Part shown: piece by piece, positions 10,450 to 26,195 of the stretch
How positions within the stretch are numbered: the first letter of the stretch is position 1
Layout of the letters: each line of letters begins with the position of its first letter
Source of the DNA: Syngnathus acus
Taxonomy: Eukaryota; Chordata; Actinopteri; Syngnathiformes; Syngnathidae
Reading direction: 5' to 3'
Length of the DNA stretch: 64,000 nucleotides
Assembly (NCBI RefSeq): GCF_901709675.1
Contig: NC_051100.1
Location: 1,862,001-1,926,000 of the forward strand
Program-made: the position numbers and the translations under genes
The notes under the pieces: generated by a model
The model's database searches: none
Seen by the model: the letters and a program-made list of their open reading frames with translations, nothing else
What the model was told of the DNA's origin: nothing

Positions 10450-13059
10450 TCCAACAGTTGAAAGTCACATTTTTAACTTTAATTCTCTACAAGTATAACA
10501 ACCAGCTGTCAAAAAAGCTTTATTAGAACAACTGCTTCCATTCCGAGCTTTTTGTGTCCCATTAACGACCGGGAGAAGTCGCATGATATTGACCTGTGGC
10601 CGACACAACGTCACCCACTCTGGTGAAAACAGCTTTTAGTGTCACCAGGCGGAACGCGACGTACACGCACACTTAGCCCACAGCCACTGTTTTTGTCTAG
10701 ATTTTCCTGCAAATGTCACGACCTGTTCCACTTGCAGCCAGCTGCCGTCTTTATTGGTGTATGTTGGTGTGTGTTTGCAATTGTAAACTTGTATAGCGCT
10801 TTTCCACCTGTTTACTCATTTACCATGTGTGCGGAATCTAGAGCTCAGACTTGCAGCCAAAATCTCTCTTTGCTAGTCTTTTAATCAGCGAGTCCATAAA
10901 TCTAATTTGATGATAAGAGTAAATTGAGTGTGTTTATATAATGCTTTTTTTACACCATATGTTGTCCAAAGCACTTTACCAAGCCTCATATGTACTTTTT
11001 TGGAAGCACATTAGCGTGTTGGCTAATGCGCTAATGTAATACAGAAGATTTTTTTTTTTTCAAATGACCCCGCCTTACTTCACGCACACTCGCCAACAGC
11101 AGAACTTAGTATCTTCTTTTAGACCGATTTTAAATCCATCTGCTTGCGTCATAGCGAATAGCTAGAGCTAAGCTAACCTGGCTGTTTTTGTACTTTGTGT
11201 CTTTTGCTAGGATAGCGAAAGAGGCCAACTAATTATTAATGACTGACTGTACTGTATATGATTTGTGTTTCCTTGCAACCAATAAAATAAAAATGAAAAC
11301 AAAACAAGTTGGTCTGATGAGTGGTGTGCGAGTGTCTTTGTGCATCTGATGTCTTTGTGCACAGCTAACTTGAGAGCCTCACTTTGCTCAAACGGTTAAA
11401 AGCAAACAAAAAAGTCTGTCAGAGGATAAAATAGCGAATGTTTCTTTTTTGTTTTCTTACTGTTTCAGACATGTGAAGAAATGAAAGTGCTGTTATTCGC
11501 AGGATGACTGACTGACTCAAACAGAGCCATTAAAGTGGGTCAGACGTTAGCGATTAACAGTAAACAACGTGTGGGCTCGAAGCTGAAAGCCATGCTTGGA
11601 GTGCCGAAAAAAGAAACAAAAGCTGCTTCGACATAGAGTGGTAATTCAAAATCATCTGGGTGCTTGCTTTTAGAGCTTGAAATGTATTTATTACAACAGT
11701 TTGTCTTCTTAACACAGGAACCAAATGTGTGTTAAGAGTGACATGTCAGTTTGACATTCCTCAGGAATCACGGCTAAGGTGTCTTTATTCTTTACTTTGA
11801 GCTCAAAATGCCTGGCTTCTCCATTTCCTGCTTTTCTCTCGCCTGGCCGGCCATCAATATGCAAACGGCACAGAGACTGGCGCCTTTGTGATAACCCCAG
11901 GCAGATTCCTCGGTATAAACAATACAGCTGCAGTTTATCAATATATTTTCATGTTGTGTTTTGACAGAAGCGAGGATGAAGTTTGTTGACTTTACTTTTG
12001 CTTTGCTGACGTTTCTGCTGTACTGGCAGTCGGCAGTCGAGTTTATTGTTCCCACAGCGACAGTAAAGAGCACATTACATTTGAATGTGTGTCACATCTT
12101 TTTCTGCTCTCGTGTGTTTGGAAAACAACATTAGCATGCACAGAGAGGGAGCTTAGCCCAGCTAGCTTGAATAGAATACGATTTAATATGCACTGGGGTG
12201 GAACAAATAGAGGAAAAAGTTGAAGGGGTTGAAAAGCTGCTTCCACAAATTTATGTCGACACTCAAGGTATGCGTACCGTACTTTGGAGAATCATGGTGA
12301 GAGATGAATGGCAGATAAATGCCATCCCCATACTGGCCTCAACTATATTCAGACATAATGCAATTAAACGGCGTCATTCATCACCGAAGGACGTGACGAG
12401 CGCTCCGCCAACTAAAGGTCGCCGTCTTGGGAGCAATTAACGCTCTTGTTTGCTGTTTCTGTCCAAAAGGGCACCAATCAAGCCGACGTGGGCGCAAGCC
12501 GCAGTGCGGCGTTATTAGACGGTGTATATTAAAACCGGCACGTCACCACAGACGCCATCACGTGACCGCCGTTAGTTACCGCTGATTAAGTGGCACGGAC
12601 GAGACGACACCCAAACATTTCCAGGATGTAATTTGCTATTTGCAATGTGAAAAACACACACACACATATGCTGCGTATCTCAGTTCCTCTCACGAGTGAC
12701 AAAAACACAAATAAATCATGCTGACAAGGCTTTTCTCTGTCGAGGAGATGGATACAGCCTGCGGGAGGCAGCACACGCACACGCACACGCTGAGTCAATC
12801 CCTCTCTCCTTGTCTTAAGAGATAAAGTAGACCGAAGGACAGATGCTTGTTGTTATTGTCTTGTACAAGATGCTCATGTGAGCGGTTTCTGCTGGGTGTC
12901 AGTGACTTAAGTGACTTAAAGGTGACACCATGTTGCTGATGTGTATGTGTTTCTCTTTGTCCTCACTAAATGCTGTCCTTCTTTGTGATGTCATGCCTGC
13001 ACTTCCCACCGTACTATTTTTCTGAAGTTTGTCGAGCCATTCATTGACTTGATTTTCTG
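10450..13059. other. Unique sequence with repeat scraps, no gene seen
   Basis: The words GTATAGCGCTTTTCC (about 10791) and CCAAAGCACTTTACC (about 10967) resemble a dispersed fish repeat also hinted at 47063-47115. CpG-bearing DNA lies at 12370-12600 and a short CA run at 12655-12666. A plus frame at 12198-12440 has no recognisable motif. Confidence 0.4.
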
Positions 13060-13351
13060 TCTATTCATCCATCAGTCCATCTTCCGATCCACCCACCCAT
13101 CCTTACGAATACAGCATCTCCTTGGCCACTGTCCACATATTTGTACATTCGTTTATCCATCTGTCCATCCGACATAAACAGTCAAAATTTGTCGACATGC
13201 CCATCAGCCAATAGTTATTTGTTTTTCCATCTGCCAATCACTCCGCAAAGCTGTCTGTCCAGCCACACATCCAAATAGTTATCTGTCCGTCCGTCAAACC
13301 AGCAGTCACTCGCTGACCTTTCAAAGGGTCAGTCTCTCCATCCTTCAAACA
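13060..13351 (+). repeat. Decayed TCCA/TCTG tetranucleotide flank
   Basis: Words such as CATCCATCAGTCCATC and CTGTCCGTCCGTC are spread through diverged DNA. They mark an old, mutated extension of the perfect array that follows. Confidence 0.7.
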
Positions 13352-13508
13352 ATCCATCCATCCATCCATCCATCCATCCATCCATCCATCCATCCATCCA
13401 TCCATCCATCCATCCATCCATCCATCCATCCATCCATCCATCCATCCATCCATCCATCCATCCATCCATCCATCCATCCATCCATCCATCCATCCATCCA
13501 TCCATCCA
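13352..13508 (+). repeat. (ATCC)n microsatellite
   Basis: An uninterrupted ATCC array of 157 bp. On the minus strand it is the GGAT repeat found on plus at 35024-35151. The MDGW-repeat reading frames here derive from it and are not genes. Confidence 0.97.
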
Positions 13509-14117
13509 GCCGTCAGGTCCCAGCTGCATGCGCTTTGTGACCTTGCCACAGCCCCCATCTGTCAGCTTCGATTTGACCCCCCCCTCCCTCTCTTGTGTGC
13601 ACGCACACACACACTTATCGATGTCGTACACTGGCACAGGGTAAAAAAGAAAACACTGAACAAGTACTGACCCAGCAAAAGAAGTATTCACAGTATGTGA
13701 CCTTACAGAGTAAACACATACAAATGCACATGTATAAGCAAACACACACACACACACACACACATCTCTAGAGGGAATTGCGAGCATTCCTGTTTGTCTT
13801 TCGCACCACTGAACTCCCTTTAAGCGACACAGGAAATAAACAGAGTGCAGGAAGGAGGATGGACACGTTCAAGGTGTTCTTTGATTAAAGGCCCGAGGCT
13901 CTTATATAGCATTCTCGTCTGTTTGTCTTTGCCTCCACTCCCAACGGCTTTTATAAAGAAATGTGCAGTCTGTGGACCTGTGACCTGAGGGGTGCCTGTT
14001 AAAACGAAGACTTTGTTTTGAGACCTCTGCCAGGAAAAGTGGTAATTGCACTTTGCACTTTATGACCCGCGAAGGAGAATTAGTAGAAGCCCAACAAGAG
14101 TGTCCATATCCAACCAA
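13509..14117. other. Unique sequence with a CA run
   Basis: A (CA)n run lies at 13741-13764 and a short CA run near 13604. Nothing else was recognised. The minus frame crossing this segment gains meaning only at the reverse transcriptase motif further right. Confidence 0.45.
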
Positions 14118-14225
14118 ATTGAAAAATAACATGGGGTTCAATAATGAACCTTGCGGAACACCACAGGTGATTGTATTACTTCCATCTATGGGACTCATTT
14201 GTCCATCCATTGACATCCATCTGCC
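14118..14225 (-). pseudogene. LINE reverse transcriptase fossil
   Basis: The minus-strand frame contains NTITCGVPQGSLLNPMLF. This closely fits the conserved reverse transcriptase motif of non-LTR retrotransposons (xITCGVPQGSxLGPxLF). The core CGVPQGS starts at 14165 and runs leftward. The polymerase YxDD box expected some tens of residues later is absent in this frame, and the sequence loses similarity within about 40 codons. It is therefore a short relic, lying inside the decayed TCCA domain. Confidence 0.6.
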
Positions 14226-14499
14226 CAAATCTGGTCATCAATCAATTATCAATATAATTCATATTTGCCTGCATTTGTGTCCTAAGTGTGCTGCTGAGGA
14301 AAAGAAGGTAAGTCAAGACGACACAAGCGGTGTACGATTTGCTGCCGATTGCATCATGAAGGGCTTGAACGTGAGTGAACAGCAATCGCGATGATGTCAC
14401 TAACCCTTGATGACACGTCAAGATGGCTTTTGAAAATCTCTCCAGGGTTGCCACCTGACAATCGTTTTGATATCTCATTCGCTATTCCTTTTATTATTT
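14226..14499. other. Unique sequence, no gene seen
   Basis: AT-rich DNA bridges the reverse transcriptase relic and the next TCCA-like block. Open frames on both strands lack any motif. Confidence 0.4.
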
Positions 14500-14643
14500 G
14501 ATACAGCTCTCCATCCTTCCCTCATCCCTCCATCCATCTATCAATCCATTTCTCTGCCCATCTATTCATCTCGCAATGCGTCTATCTTTTGGCCAGCCGT
14601 CCCTCCATCTTGCACATATTCCGTCCTTACAGTCAACTGTCCA
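14500..14643 (+). repeat. Decayed TCCA repeat block
   Basis: CTCCATCCTTCCCTCATCCC, CTCCATCCATCTATC and related words form an imperfect array. The same pattern resumes at 14784-14905, so the dispersed repeat between them appears to be inserted into it. Confidence 0.65.
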
Positions 14644-14783
14644 TTTAAAGATTAAAGATTAAAGTCCCAATGATCGTCACACACACACCTGGGTGTGGTG
14701 AAATTTGTCCTCTGCATTTAACCCATCCCCGTGTGATTTTAATCCATCCCCTGGGGGAGAGGGGAGCAGTGAGCAGCAGCGGT
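14644..14783 (+). mobile_element. Truncated dispersed teleost repeat
   Basis: It contains AAAGTCCCAATGATCGTCAC, CCTGGGTGTGGTGAAATTTG, CTCTGCATTTAACCCATCCC and GGGGAGCAGTGAGCAGCAGC. I recognise this as the opening of a very abundant fish repeat. The downstream half is missing: the sequence returns abruptly to the TCCA-like pattern after CAGCGG. The repeat's class is uncertain to me. Confidence 0.7.
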
Positions 14784-14905
14784 CTATTCATCCACCCATC
14801 TCAGTCTGTCCATCTATCTGTCGACCTTTCCATCCATCTTGAAAATTGTCCATCAGTCCGTCCGTCGACTGCATGTCTGTTGACCTCTCGTCCATCAACT
14901 GTAAA
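14784..14905 (+). repeat. Decayed TCCA repeat block, continued
   Basis: CCACCCATCTCAGTCTGTCC, CCATCTATCTGTCGACC and CATCAGTCCGTCCGTC continue the degenerate tetranucleotide pattern on the far side of the inserted dispersed repeat. Confidence 0.6.
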
Positions 14906-17900
14906 ATATACAGTAGAAAAAAAACAACCCACATTCGTCCCATTAATCAGTTTCTTCTTTGCTTTTTCCTTCTTGGCTGTAATCTGGAGCGGATCAAGAT
15001 ATGATTCCATACGAATGATATCACCCTCCCCTCTTTTATAGTTCCCGCCATCATCTGTAAAAATGAGTTCCTCTGTAATGCAGTTGTGAACGTCTGCGCT
15101 CTCAGCTCTTCGAACAGGATGAAAAACGCCAAACACCTAACATATGGAAAGAAGTTTCACCAGCGGAATGGCTGCCATTAGGACTTTAACCTCCTGCTGG
15201 CTGCTGACCAAGTATGTGTGTGAGTAACGTGCGTGGAGATACATGACGCCACGCTGCAATCCGACATCCTTGAACATCACTCAGTCTGATGCAACACTCA
15301 GCCAAGCATATTCTTTTTTTTTTACTTTAACACATAGCAAGAGGAAATGCTTACACACGCACACACACGAAGGAGGCCAAGTCCAGTCAGGGTCCCTGCA
15401 GTTTAATTAATTACAGTCCAGAAGTGAGCAAGGTCAGAATGGAGAACTTGCAGAGGTTGCGACCTGTCCGTCCGTCTGCTGTCTCCCGTGAAGCCGTCAT
15501 CTATGTGCGATGGCCTAAAAAGTGCAACGCAAGCCACCTGTTGAACCACCTGTCACTTCTTTTCCACTTTTTCCTACTCTACTTTGGTACCAAACCACTT
15601 TTCAAACTGGCTACAGTCTGAAATCTTCAATATTGTTAAAATAGTTCAATAGAAACTGCACCCAAAATCCCAGATTGCTTTTTTCTGTCCTCATGTTTGT
15701 CCGTTTGATCAAAATTCATAGTTGAACAGCAACACTCGATTTGATTTGGTCATCTGACCTCGCATTGACGACGCCGTCGTCTCACAAAGGACTTTGATTA
15801 TTGATCTTTCCGCTGCTTCTTGACATCCCACTAAAAGATATTTGACTGCCACTTGATCGCATGCATGTTGATTTCTTATTTTGCCTCAAAGCCTCACGCA
15901 GCCAGCAATCATCAAAGACTCTTTGGTCTTCTTTTATCAAACCGTGACGGATAATTTCTCTAATGCTCTCTAGTCTCAGTTCAAGTGTTTGTTCAGCCTC
16001 TCCTCTCCAACAAGAAGCTTCTTAGCGGCGTGGCAAGCCATATGGAACTGGTGTGCTTTTTAATTAATCAAAGTGTCAGTCAGTGATGAGGGTTATGAGG
16101 TGGAGCGTGATGGAGTGTCTCCGTCTCACCGCCGTCTCAAACAGCTCTTTGTCACCAGGAAGGGAAACAACTGGAAAGTCATTCAGTCGAGGGGAAAGTC
16201 ATATTTCAACATGTGGAATATTAAAAGCACATTTCCACCGAGAAGTCCAGCTGTCACCTCACTTTGAAACCATCCACGTCTTTCGACTCAGCGAAGCAGC
16301 ATGTCGTCGTCCATTTTGTTAGGTAATTGTCACGTGTTAATCCGAGTAAAGAATTGAAACTAAGAATGAGATAGAGTTGAGCCCAAGTAATGGGCAAAAG
16401 TGAATTGGAAAAAGACACTAATGAAGTCACTTGAACACACTTTAGTAAAGTGCAATAAGCCAAGCACTGATATTTCGGATGTTTCTCCTCCCTCGGAAGC
16501 TCCTCCGACGCCTTGGGAGTTTTTATATATAAAGCCGACCTCGCAGGGATGGAGCTCGTCTCCAAGAGAGTAATTACTTTGCGCACTTTAACAAGGTCAC
16601 AGCGTGCTCATTGCCAACCATGAAAGAGTTGCAAAAGTCAAACTGTGCGCCAATTTTTCTGTTGTACTCAGGCTGGCTGCCAGTTGCAGAATTCTCTCGT
16701 GTTTTTTTTTTTCTCTCCATGTCATTTCAATGGTTTAATTGTATGTTATTTTCATCGTCACGCAAAGGTCTTTAGTAATCAGGGTACTTGTTAGACTTAA
16801 TAGAAAATGATTCTTCTATGATCTCTCCAAAATGTCATTTTTGAGGTCACATTTCGATGATGCGCGAGTGACAATAGGGAGTGACACGGCTAATTGATGG
16901 CTGGATACAATGGAAGGTACGGTGTCCCCAAAGGGACAAAATATACTTTGTGTTTGGAGTCTAAAAGCTTGTCACCTGGTTGGTAAGTCGAAATAAGTCG
17001 GTTCACGAGAAGCCTTGTATTTTGATTCGAATTGGATTGGAAGCCCAATTCAGATAAAAATGCTCTGCATAAACACCTCTATGGGAATAAACAGAAATGA
17101 AATTGAATTTGATTACACAGGAGTACAATATACAATTTCTACAATTGAGTCATTTTTCTGAAATGACTATAAATCACAAAGACGCAATGGTCAGCAAAAT
17201 GAATTCATGTGATGCAATTTTACATATAAATATTTTTTTTTTTTCTTCATGATACTGGTCCTCTATTTACTTGGTATTGGATCAATATCTTGCAATGTCA
17301 GTCACTGATAACTAATGTATGCAACGTCCATCCAAATGTTAAAGCAGATGACTTTGCATCAAGTGAAACTAAATTGAACACGGTTGAAGTGTCATTCTCC
17401 CGAGCCACGTCGTTTCTCGCCGAGACCCAATTAAAAGCAGGCGGATGGCTGCGGGGCGGATCGTGTATGACTTCACCTCTGGAGGAAGTTGAAAGGCATC
17501 GCCGCAGGTTAGACGACGGGCGATTGAAGTCAGGCCGGCGCTATCTTCGGGTTTCTTAAAGGTTGCCTCATTATTTGCTATGTGGTTGATTTGAATGGCA
17601 ACATGCTGATGAGGAACAATGGCACGAGGTTTTTGATAAGTGCAAAAAGTACATGATTCAATTTGAGGAAAAAACAGTCTTGGCTTCGAGCGTCAAAGTT
17701 TATTTTCACTTTTATTCGAAAAGAAAGGAAGACATGTTGATATTCTTTTCCAGGTAATTGGCTAAGCGACTATCACACTGAATAATAAACGGACTGACAA
17801 AGTGACCGTCTCACAAACTGAAGAACGACGGGCTGACCAACTGACGCAAGCAAACTCCAAGAGTGGGGACAAAAACAAGTTTTAAGGCCGCTCATGTTCC

Positions 17901-18330
17901 CTAAAAGCTCTCACGTTGAGTGTATTTGTGTGCGTGTCTTCATGTGTGATTTTAACCAGGCCCTGGCAGGCTGTCAGCACTCAAAAACGCGGCAAGACGA
18001 ATGAGCGCGAGCACGGGATCGAGCCCCGGGCAGCACGCGAGCCTGATAGATGGGTGAAGGCTGATTTAAAAACGTCTGCTGTTATTGATGACTGGCCGCC
18101 GGCGCTAAAAATACATCGTGGCCGGTGCCGATCTAAACGCAAGCGCGCACGCAATCACAAAACGCTCGGGTCGTCCATCGTTGCATTTACGTCGAGTCCG
18201 ATTGTGTCGCACTGAAGCAGAAAAGACAAATAGAATCGATATTTGTACGCTAAAATCAGAGACTACTGGCCTTTTTACTTTGAAAACTGACAGACTAAAG
18301 AGATTGCCAATTTCCTTTGCAAAAAGTGAT
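14906..18330. other. Unique sequence, no gene seen
   Basis: The part 17400-17560 is GC-richer, and 17980-18200 is CpG-rich without a clear promoter. A TATATATAAAG word lies near 16523 with no supporting context. Several frames of 60-110 codons occur, none with a recognisable domain. Confidence 0.45.
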
Positions 18331-18504
18331 TACCGTAATTTTCGGACTATAAGTCGCACCGGAGTATAAGTCGCACCAGCCATAAAATGCCCAAAAAAGT
18401 GAAAAAAACCCATATATATGTATATAAGTCGCTCCTGAGTATAAGTCGCCCCCCCACCCAAACTATGAAAAAAAACCGCGACTTATAGTCCGAAAATTAC
18501 GGTA
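18331..18504 (+). mobile_element. Palindromic 174-bp MITE, copy 2
   Basis: Same orientation as the copy at 2405. By eye it differs from that copy at about three positions, mostly in A-run lengths. It is flanked by the same outer TA pair. Such low divergence suggests that the family moved recently. Confidence 0.87.
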
Positions 18505-19445
18505 AATACTTTCAAATGGGACATTTTAAACTGACTAAACATTTCCATTATTTGCAATGTGAAAAATAAAATAGTAGACGCTTCTCACCATAATTATTGG
18601 CACTTCTGGTTATGTTCTTCAGCCTGAATAAATGGAGTTTTTGTCTACATCAAACCAAAATGTAAAATTAACTAACATATAGCTTAAGTAGCCAGTAGGC
18701 TAGCTAGCTAACTAAATAACCAACCGACTGACTGATTAAAGAAGTAATATTTAAGAATATATTCTTACAAATGTGTGTGTTTTTGTATGATAGGTTCAAC
18801 ATATATTGAATGTTTACATTTAAAAACATGTCAGGGCAAATTCTGGGTCCACTAGTTCTATTCAAAACACATTTAGACTAATAAGGAAATGTAGATGTTT
18901 GGCATATAAGCGTCAAACTGCACATTTCAATGGATGTTTTGTCTCTTTTTGGTCAAAATCCTACTCCAGCCGGAGATTTAGGTCACCATGATTCACACAC
19001 GCAAATGAATTCATCAGCTCACTTATTGCATGTGAGTGTGCGTGTGCTTAAAAGGGAAGAAGGTCACTTTGAGCGGCTTTCGTTGACACACCGCGTTTCA
19101 GACAGCTACACCATTTACACACGCACAAAAAACTCATTGTAAATCGCACACATACGCTTGCGCACACGCACATTAAGGAGCAGAGGTCAGTCGCTGAACT
19201 GTGAACGGTTGGTTGAACTCTTGACTGTTCATAACAAGACTCCACACCGGATTTCACTTCCTGCATGACTTGTACACCCTCCTGCTGTCACTTTCCCCTG
19301 CTCATCCTCCTTTTATCCTCCTCTTCCTCCACTTATCCTTCTCTTCTTCCTCTTCCCCGCCACTTCCTCCTCTGCAGGACGTATTTAGCGACACTCACAC
19401 ACAACTGAAATGTTTTTGTGGTGGACGAAATAGAAACCTTTAAGA
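18505..19445. other. Unique sequence; TSD copy at its right edge
   Basis: It contains a CTAGCTAGCTAACTAA patch at about 18700 and pyrimidine-rich DNA at 19290-19370. The last eight bases (19438-19445, CTTTAAGA) are the left target duplication of the composite element that follows. No gene was recognised. Confidence 0.5.
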
Positions 19446-19972
19446 CAGGGGTGTCGAACTCTAGTCCCCGGGGGGCCGCGTTCCAATATGTTTTCCAAGG
19501 TACCCTCGTTAAACACACCTGCGTGAAAAGATTTTGTTCATTTTCACGTTCTGCAGGAGCCCAACTTTTCACACAGGTGCACTTAACGAGGGAATCTTGG
19601 AATACATGTTGGAATGCGGCCCCCGAGGACTGGAGTTCGACACCCCTGATGTATAGTAAGGCTTTTTTTTAATGTAAAAAAATGATCATGTATATCAGTT
19701 TCTGTATATTCTCCATTTTCAGGTGTATCTAATAACAGGCCACTTTATTAAGGAAATATCATGGTCAAAGGTCACAGGTGTCAAACTCCAGTCCTCGGGG
19801 CCGCATTCCAATATGTTTTCCACGATTCCCTCGTTAAGTGCACCTGTGTCAAAACTTAGGCTCCTGCAGAACGTGAAAATAACCTGATCTTTTCACTCAG
19901 GTGTGTATAACGAGGGCAACTTGGAAAACATATTGGAACGCGGCCCCCGAAGACTGGAGTTCGACACCCCTG
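19446..19972 (+). mobile_element. Composite hAT-like element of two inverted fold-back arms
   Basis: The left arm is 19446-19648 and the right arm 19775-19972. The right arm is an inverted copy of the left, with roughly 90% identity by eye. Both outer ends read CAGGGGTGTCGAACTC into the element. Each arm is also an imperfect palindrome with TTCCAATATGTTTTCCA-type stems. Identical 8-bp repeats (CTTTAAGA) at 19438-19445 and 19973-19980 bracket the whole. The 8-bp duplication and CAGGGG ends fit the hAT superfamily. There is no coding capacity. The 126-bp spacer carries a T-rich repeat unit and a GGTGTATCTAATA word. Confidence 0.8.
19649..19695 (+). repeat. T-rich repeat unit in composite element spacer
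   Basis: ATGTATAGTAAGGC followed by a T-run, AATGTAAAAAAATGATC and ATGTATAT has the same layout as the tandem repeat at 3995-4195. Confidence 0.5.
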
Positions 19973-24485
<4,513 letters not shown>

Positions 24486-24814
24486 CAGGGGTGTCAAACT
24501 CATTTTTGTCATCGTACCCATAGTTTCCTTTGGAGGGCCATTATGATTGTTTAGTCTTCTATATACAATATAGGCTACAAAACAAACTGAAGAAAAACGA
24601 GTTTTGAAATCAGAGCCCAGTAAAAACTGTTCAAATTTCTTAAAAAGACCAATGGTAATAAAAATTGCAAGTAATATCTCTATTTTTTTTTAAAGTGAAG
24701 ACAACTTGTAATTTTAGTAAAGACACAAATCGATGCAAAATTTTTCTTCGCGGGCCACATAAAATGATATGATGGGCCGTATCTGGCCCCCGGGCCTTGA
24801 GTTTGACACCCGTG
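24486..24814 (+). mobile_element. hAT-type MITE, complete copy
   Basis: The left end is CAGGGGTGTCAAACTCATTT and the right end is GGGCCTTGAGTTTGACACCC then GTG. The inside is AT-rich and non-coding, with CGGGCCACATAAAATGATAT near the right end. The terminal inverted repeats match over about 16 bp. The flanking eight bases agree at only about half the positions, so the target duplication has decayed. A truncated relative lies at 4815-4908. Confidence 0.8.
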
Positions 24815-25002
24815 CTATACATTGTGTGTTAGGGCATATAAAAGTCATCAAAGCTATATGTGGCTTCCGTCATTGCTAAATTACATCTCGTCACCACCAT
24901 GTCAATCAACATCGAGAACGTCCAACTATTTTGGAGGTGGTCGCAAAGTGTGTCTGCGGGTTAAGTGGGCTGTGTATGAAAATGTAAAAAGTAGGTCGAC
25001 CA
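24815..25002. other. Unique sequence
   Basis: A short AT-rich stretch without recognised features. Confidence 0.4.
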
Positions 25003-25030
25003 CCCCCCCCCCCCCCCCCCCCCCACCCCC
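25003..25030 (+). repeat. C22 homopolymer run
   Basis: Twenty-two consecutive C, then A, then five C. The minus strand is a long G-run with G-quadruplex potential. The poly-Pro and poly-Gly frames here come from it. Confidence 0.95.
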
Positions 25031-25964
25031 AAAACGCAACCGTCGCATGACTGGCACCGCGGCTTTCATGATTTCTCCATCCATGCAGGTGTCAGATGTT
25101 GTAATCACATCCAGCACACCTCATCATCTTCCTATTATACGCACTGCGCTCTAATGGGCCTTTGGAATTTCAATGTCTCTATTAAAGGGCCAGCGCACAA
25201 TGAGAAAGAAAAAGCACTCAGAGCTGAGGGGTGACGGCCACCGACACAATACGGCGGATCTGCGCGTGGTTTTGGCCTCCAGGATGAGAGAAGGTCAACA
25301 CGGATGAATAAGTGGATTTGTGACATCACGAAACAACTCGGCATAACCATTTTCTCCATTCAACTTGCTTCCATCCAACGGGCTGAAACTAGTGAATGTT
25401 TGCAAGGTTTTCAAAGCAGGGTTGAGGTTCCCACATTCACATGAGTGTTTCGGTTTCAACCAATGGATCGGGTTTCAAAATGGAGTTTCAAGCTAATGGT
25501 GATGGCGGCACATCTGGTCGGCACATCAGTCGTTCCCAATGATTATGATGAAGTGGTAAATGTAATGTCATGTTGAAGGCCTAGTTTGTCAAGCTGCCTT
25601 TCAAGGAATAAAAAAGACAGGGAAGGAAACATCAATTCATTCTTGGAATTTCTGCTGTCTCTTTGGCTGTTAATTACATGCCGATGAGATTTTGTGTTTG
25701 CCGGAGAAACGCGCGAAGGGGATGATGAAGCGCTGACAGGCCACGGCAGACAAACACAACAAACGCACAACGGGGGTCATCAGTCTTCATCTCCAGTGTC
25801 ATCTTCATCTTCATTGTGACTTTATGATGATGAAGAGCACCCAGAGAAAATGGGATTTAAATGTTTGATCCTTAGCAATTAATGATTATAAATACGTAGA
25901 CTGAAAATAAATTGCGTTCTCCTGATGACCTCGTGACTACTTGTCCTCTTTTTCAAGGACTGGG
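25031..25964. other. Unique sequence, possible conserved non-coding DNA
   Basis: The part 25050-25280 contains CTCTATTAAAGGGCCAGCGC and similar low-redundancy words that look like unique regulatory-type DNA, but this cannot be proven from one genome. No gene was recognised. Confidence 0.35.
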
Positions 25965-26195
25965 CCACTTTTTAGAATTTTTACAAAACTATGATGATGT
26001 ATTTGTCTTTAGACTTGGTGAAGCAGCATGCGGTTCACTGGCCAAGGTTATTCCCAAAAGCTAGGCCCTTTTAGATCTTCAATGAGGTGACCAGATGTCC
26101 ACTTTTTAGAATGTTGTCAAATACGATAAATGTGACGAAATAATCTTGTCTTTAGATGTGATGAAGCAGCATGTGGTTCATTCACACAACGCTAT
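25965..26195 (+). repeat. Diverged tandem duplication, unit about 134 bp
   Basis: Copy 1 (from 25965) has CCACTTTTTAGAAT, then TTGTCTTTAGACTTGGTGAA, then GCAGCATGCGGTTCA. Copy 2 (from 26099) has CCACTTTTTAGAAT, then CTTGTCTTTAGATGTGATGA and GCAGCATGTGGTTCA. A third, weaker copy may begin near 26230. Confidence 0.65.

Noticed and set aside
12198-12440. 80-residue plus frame
   Set aside because: No motif, no splice context, and ordinary length for chance frames at this base composition.
13238-13787. Minus-strand frames with repeated MDGW residues
   Set aside because: They are translations of the ATCC microsatellite; any frame through a tetranucleotide array stays open and repeats a four-residue motif.
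16515-16530. TATATATAAAG word as a promoter
   Set aside because: AT-rich chance word; no GC box, initiator or downstream exon to support it.
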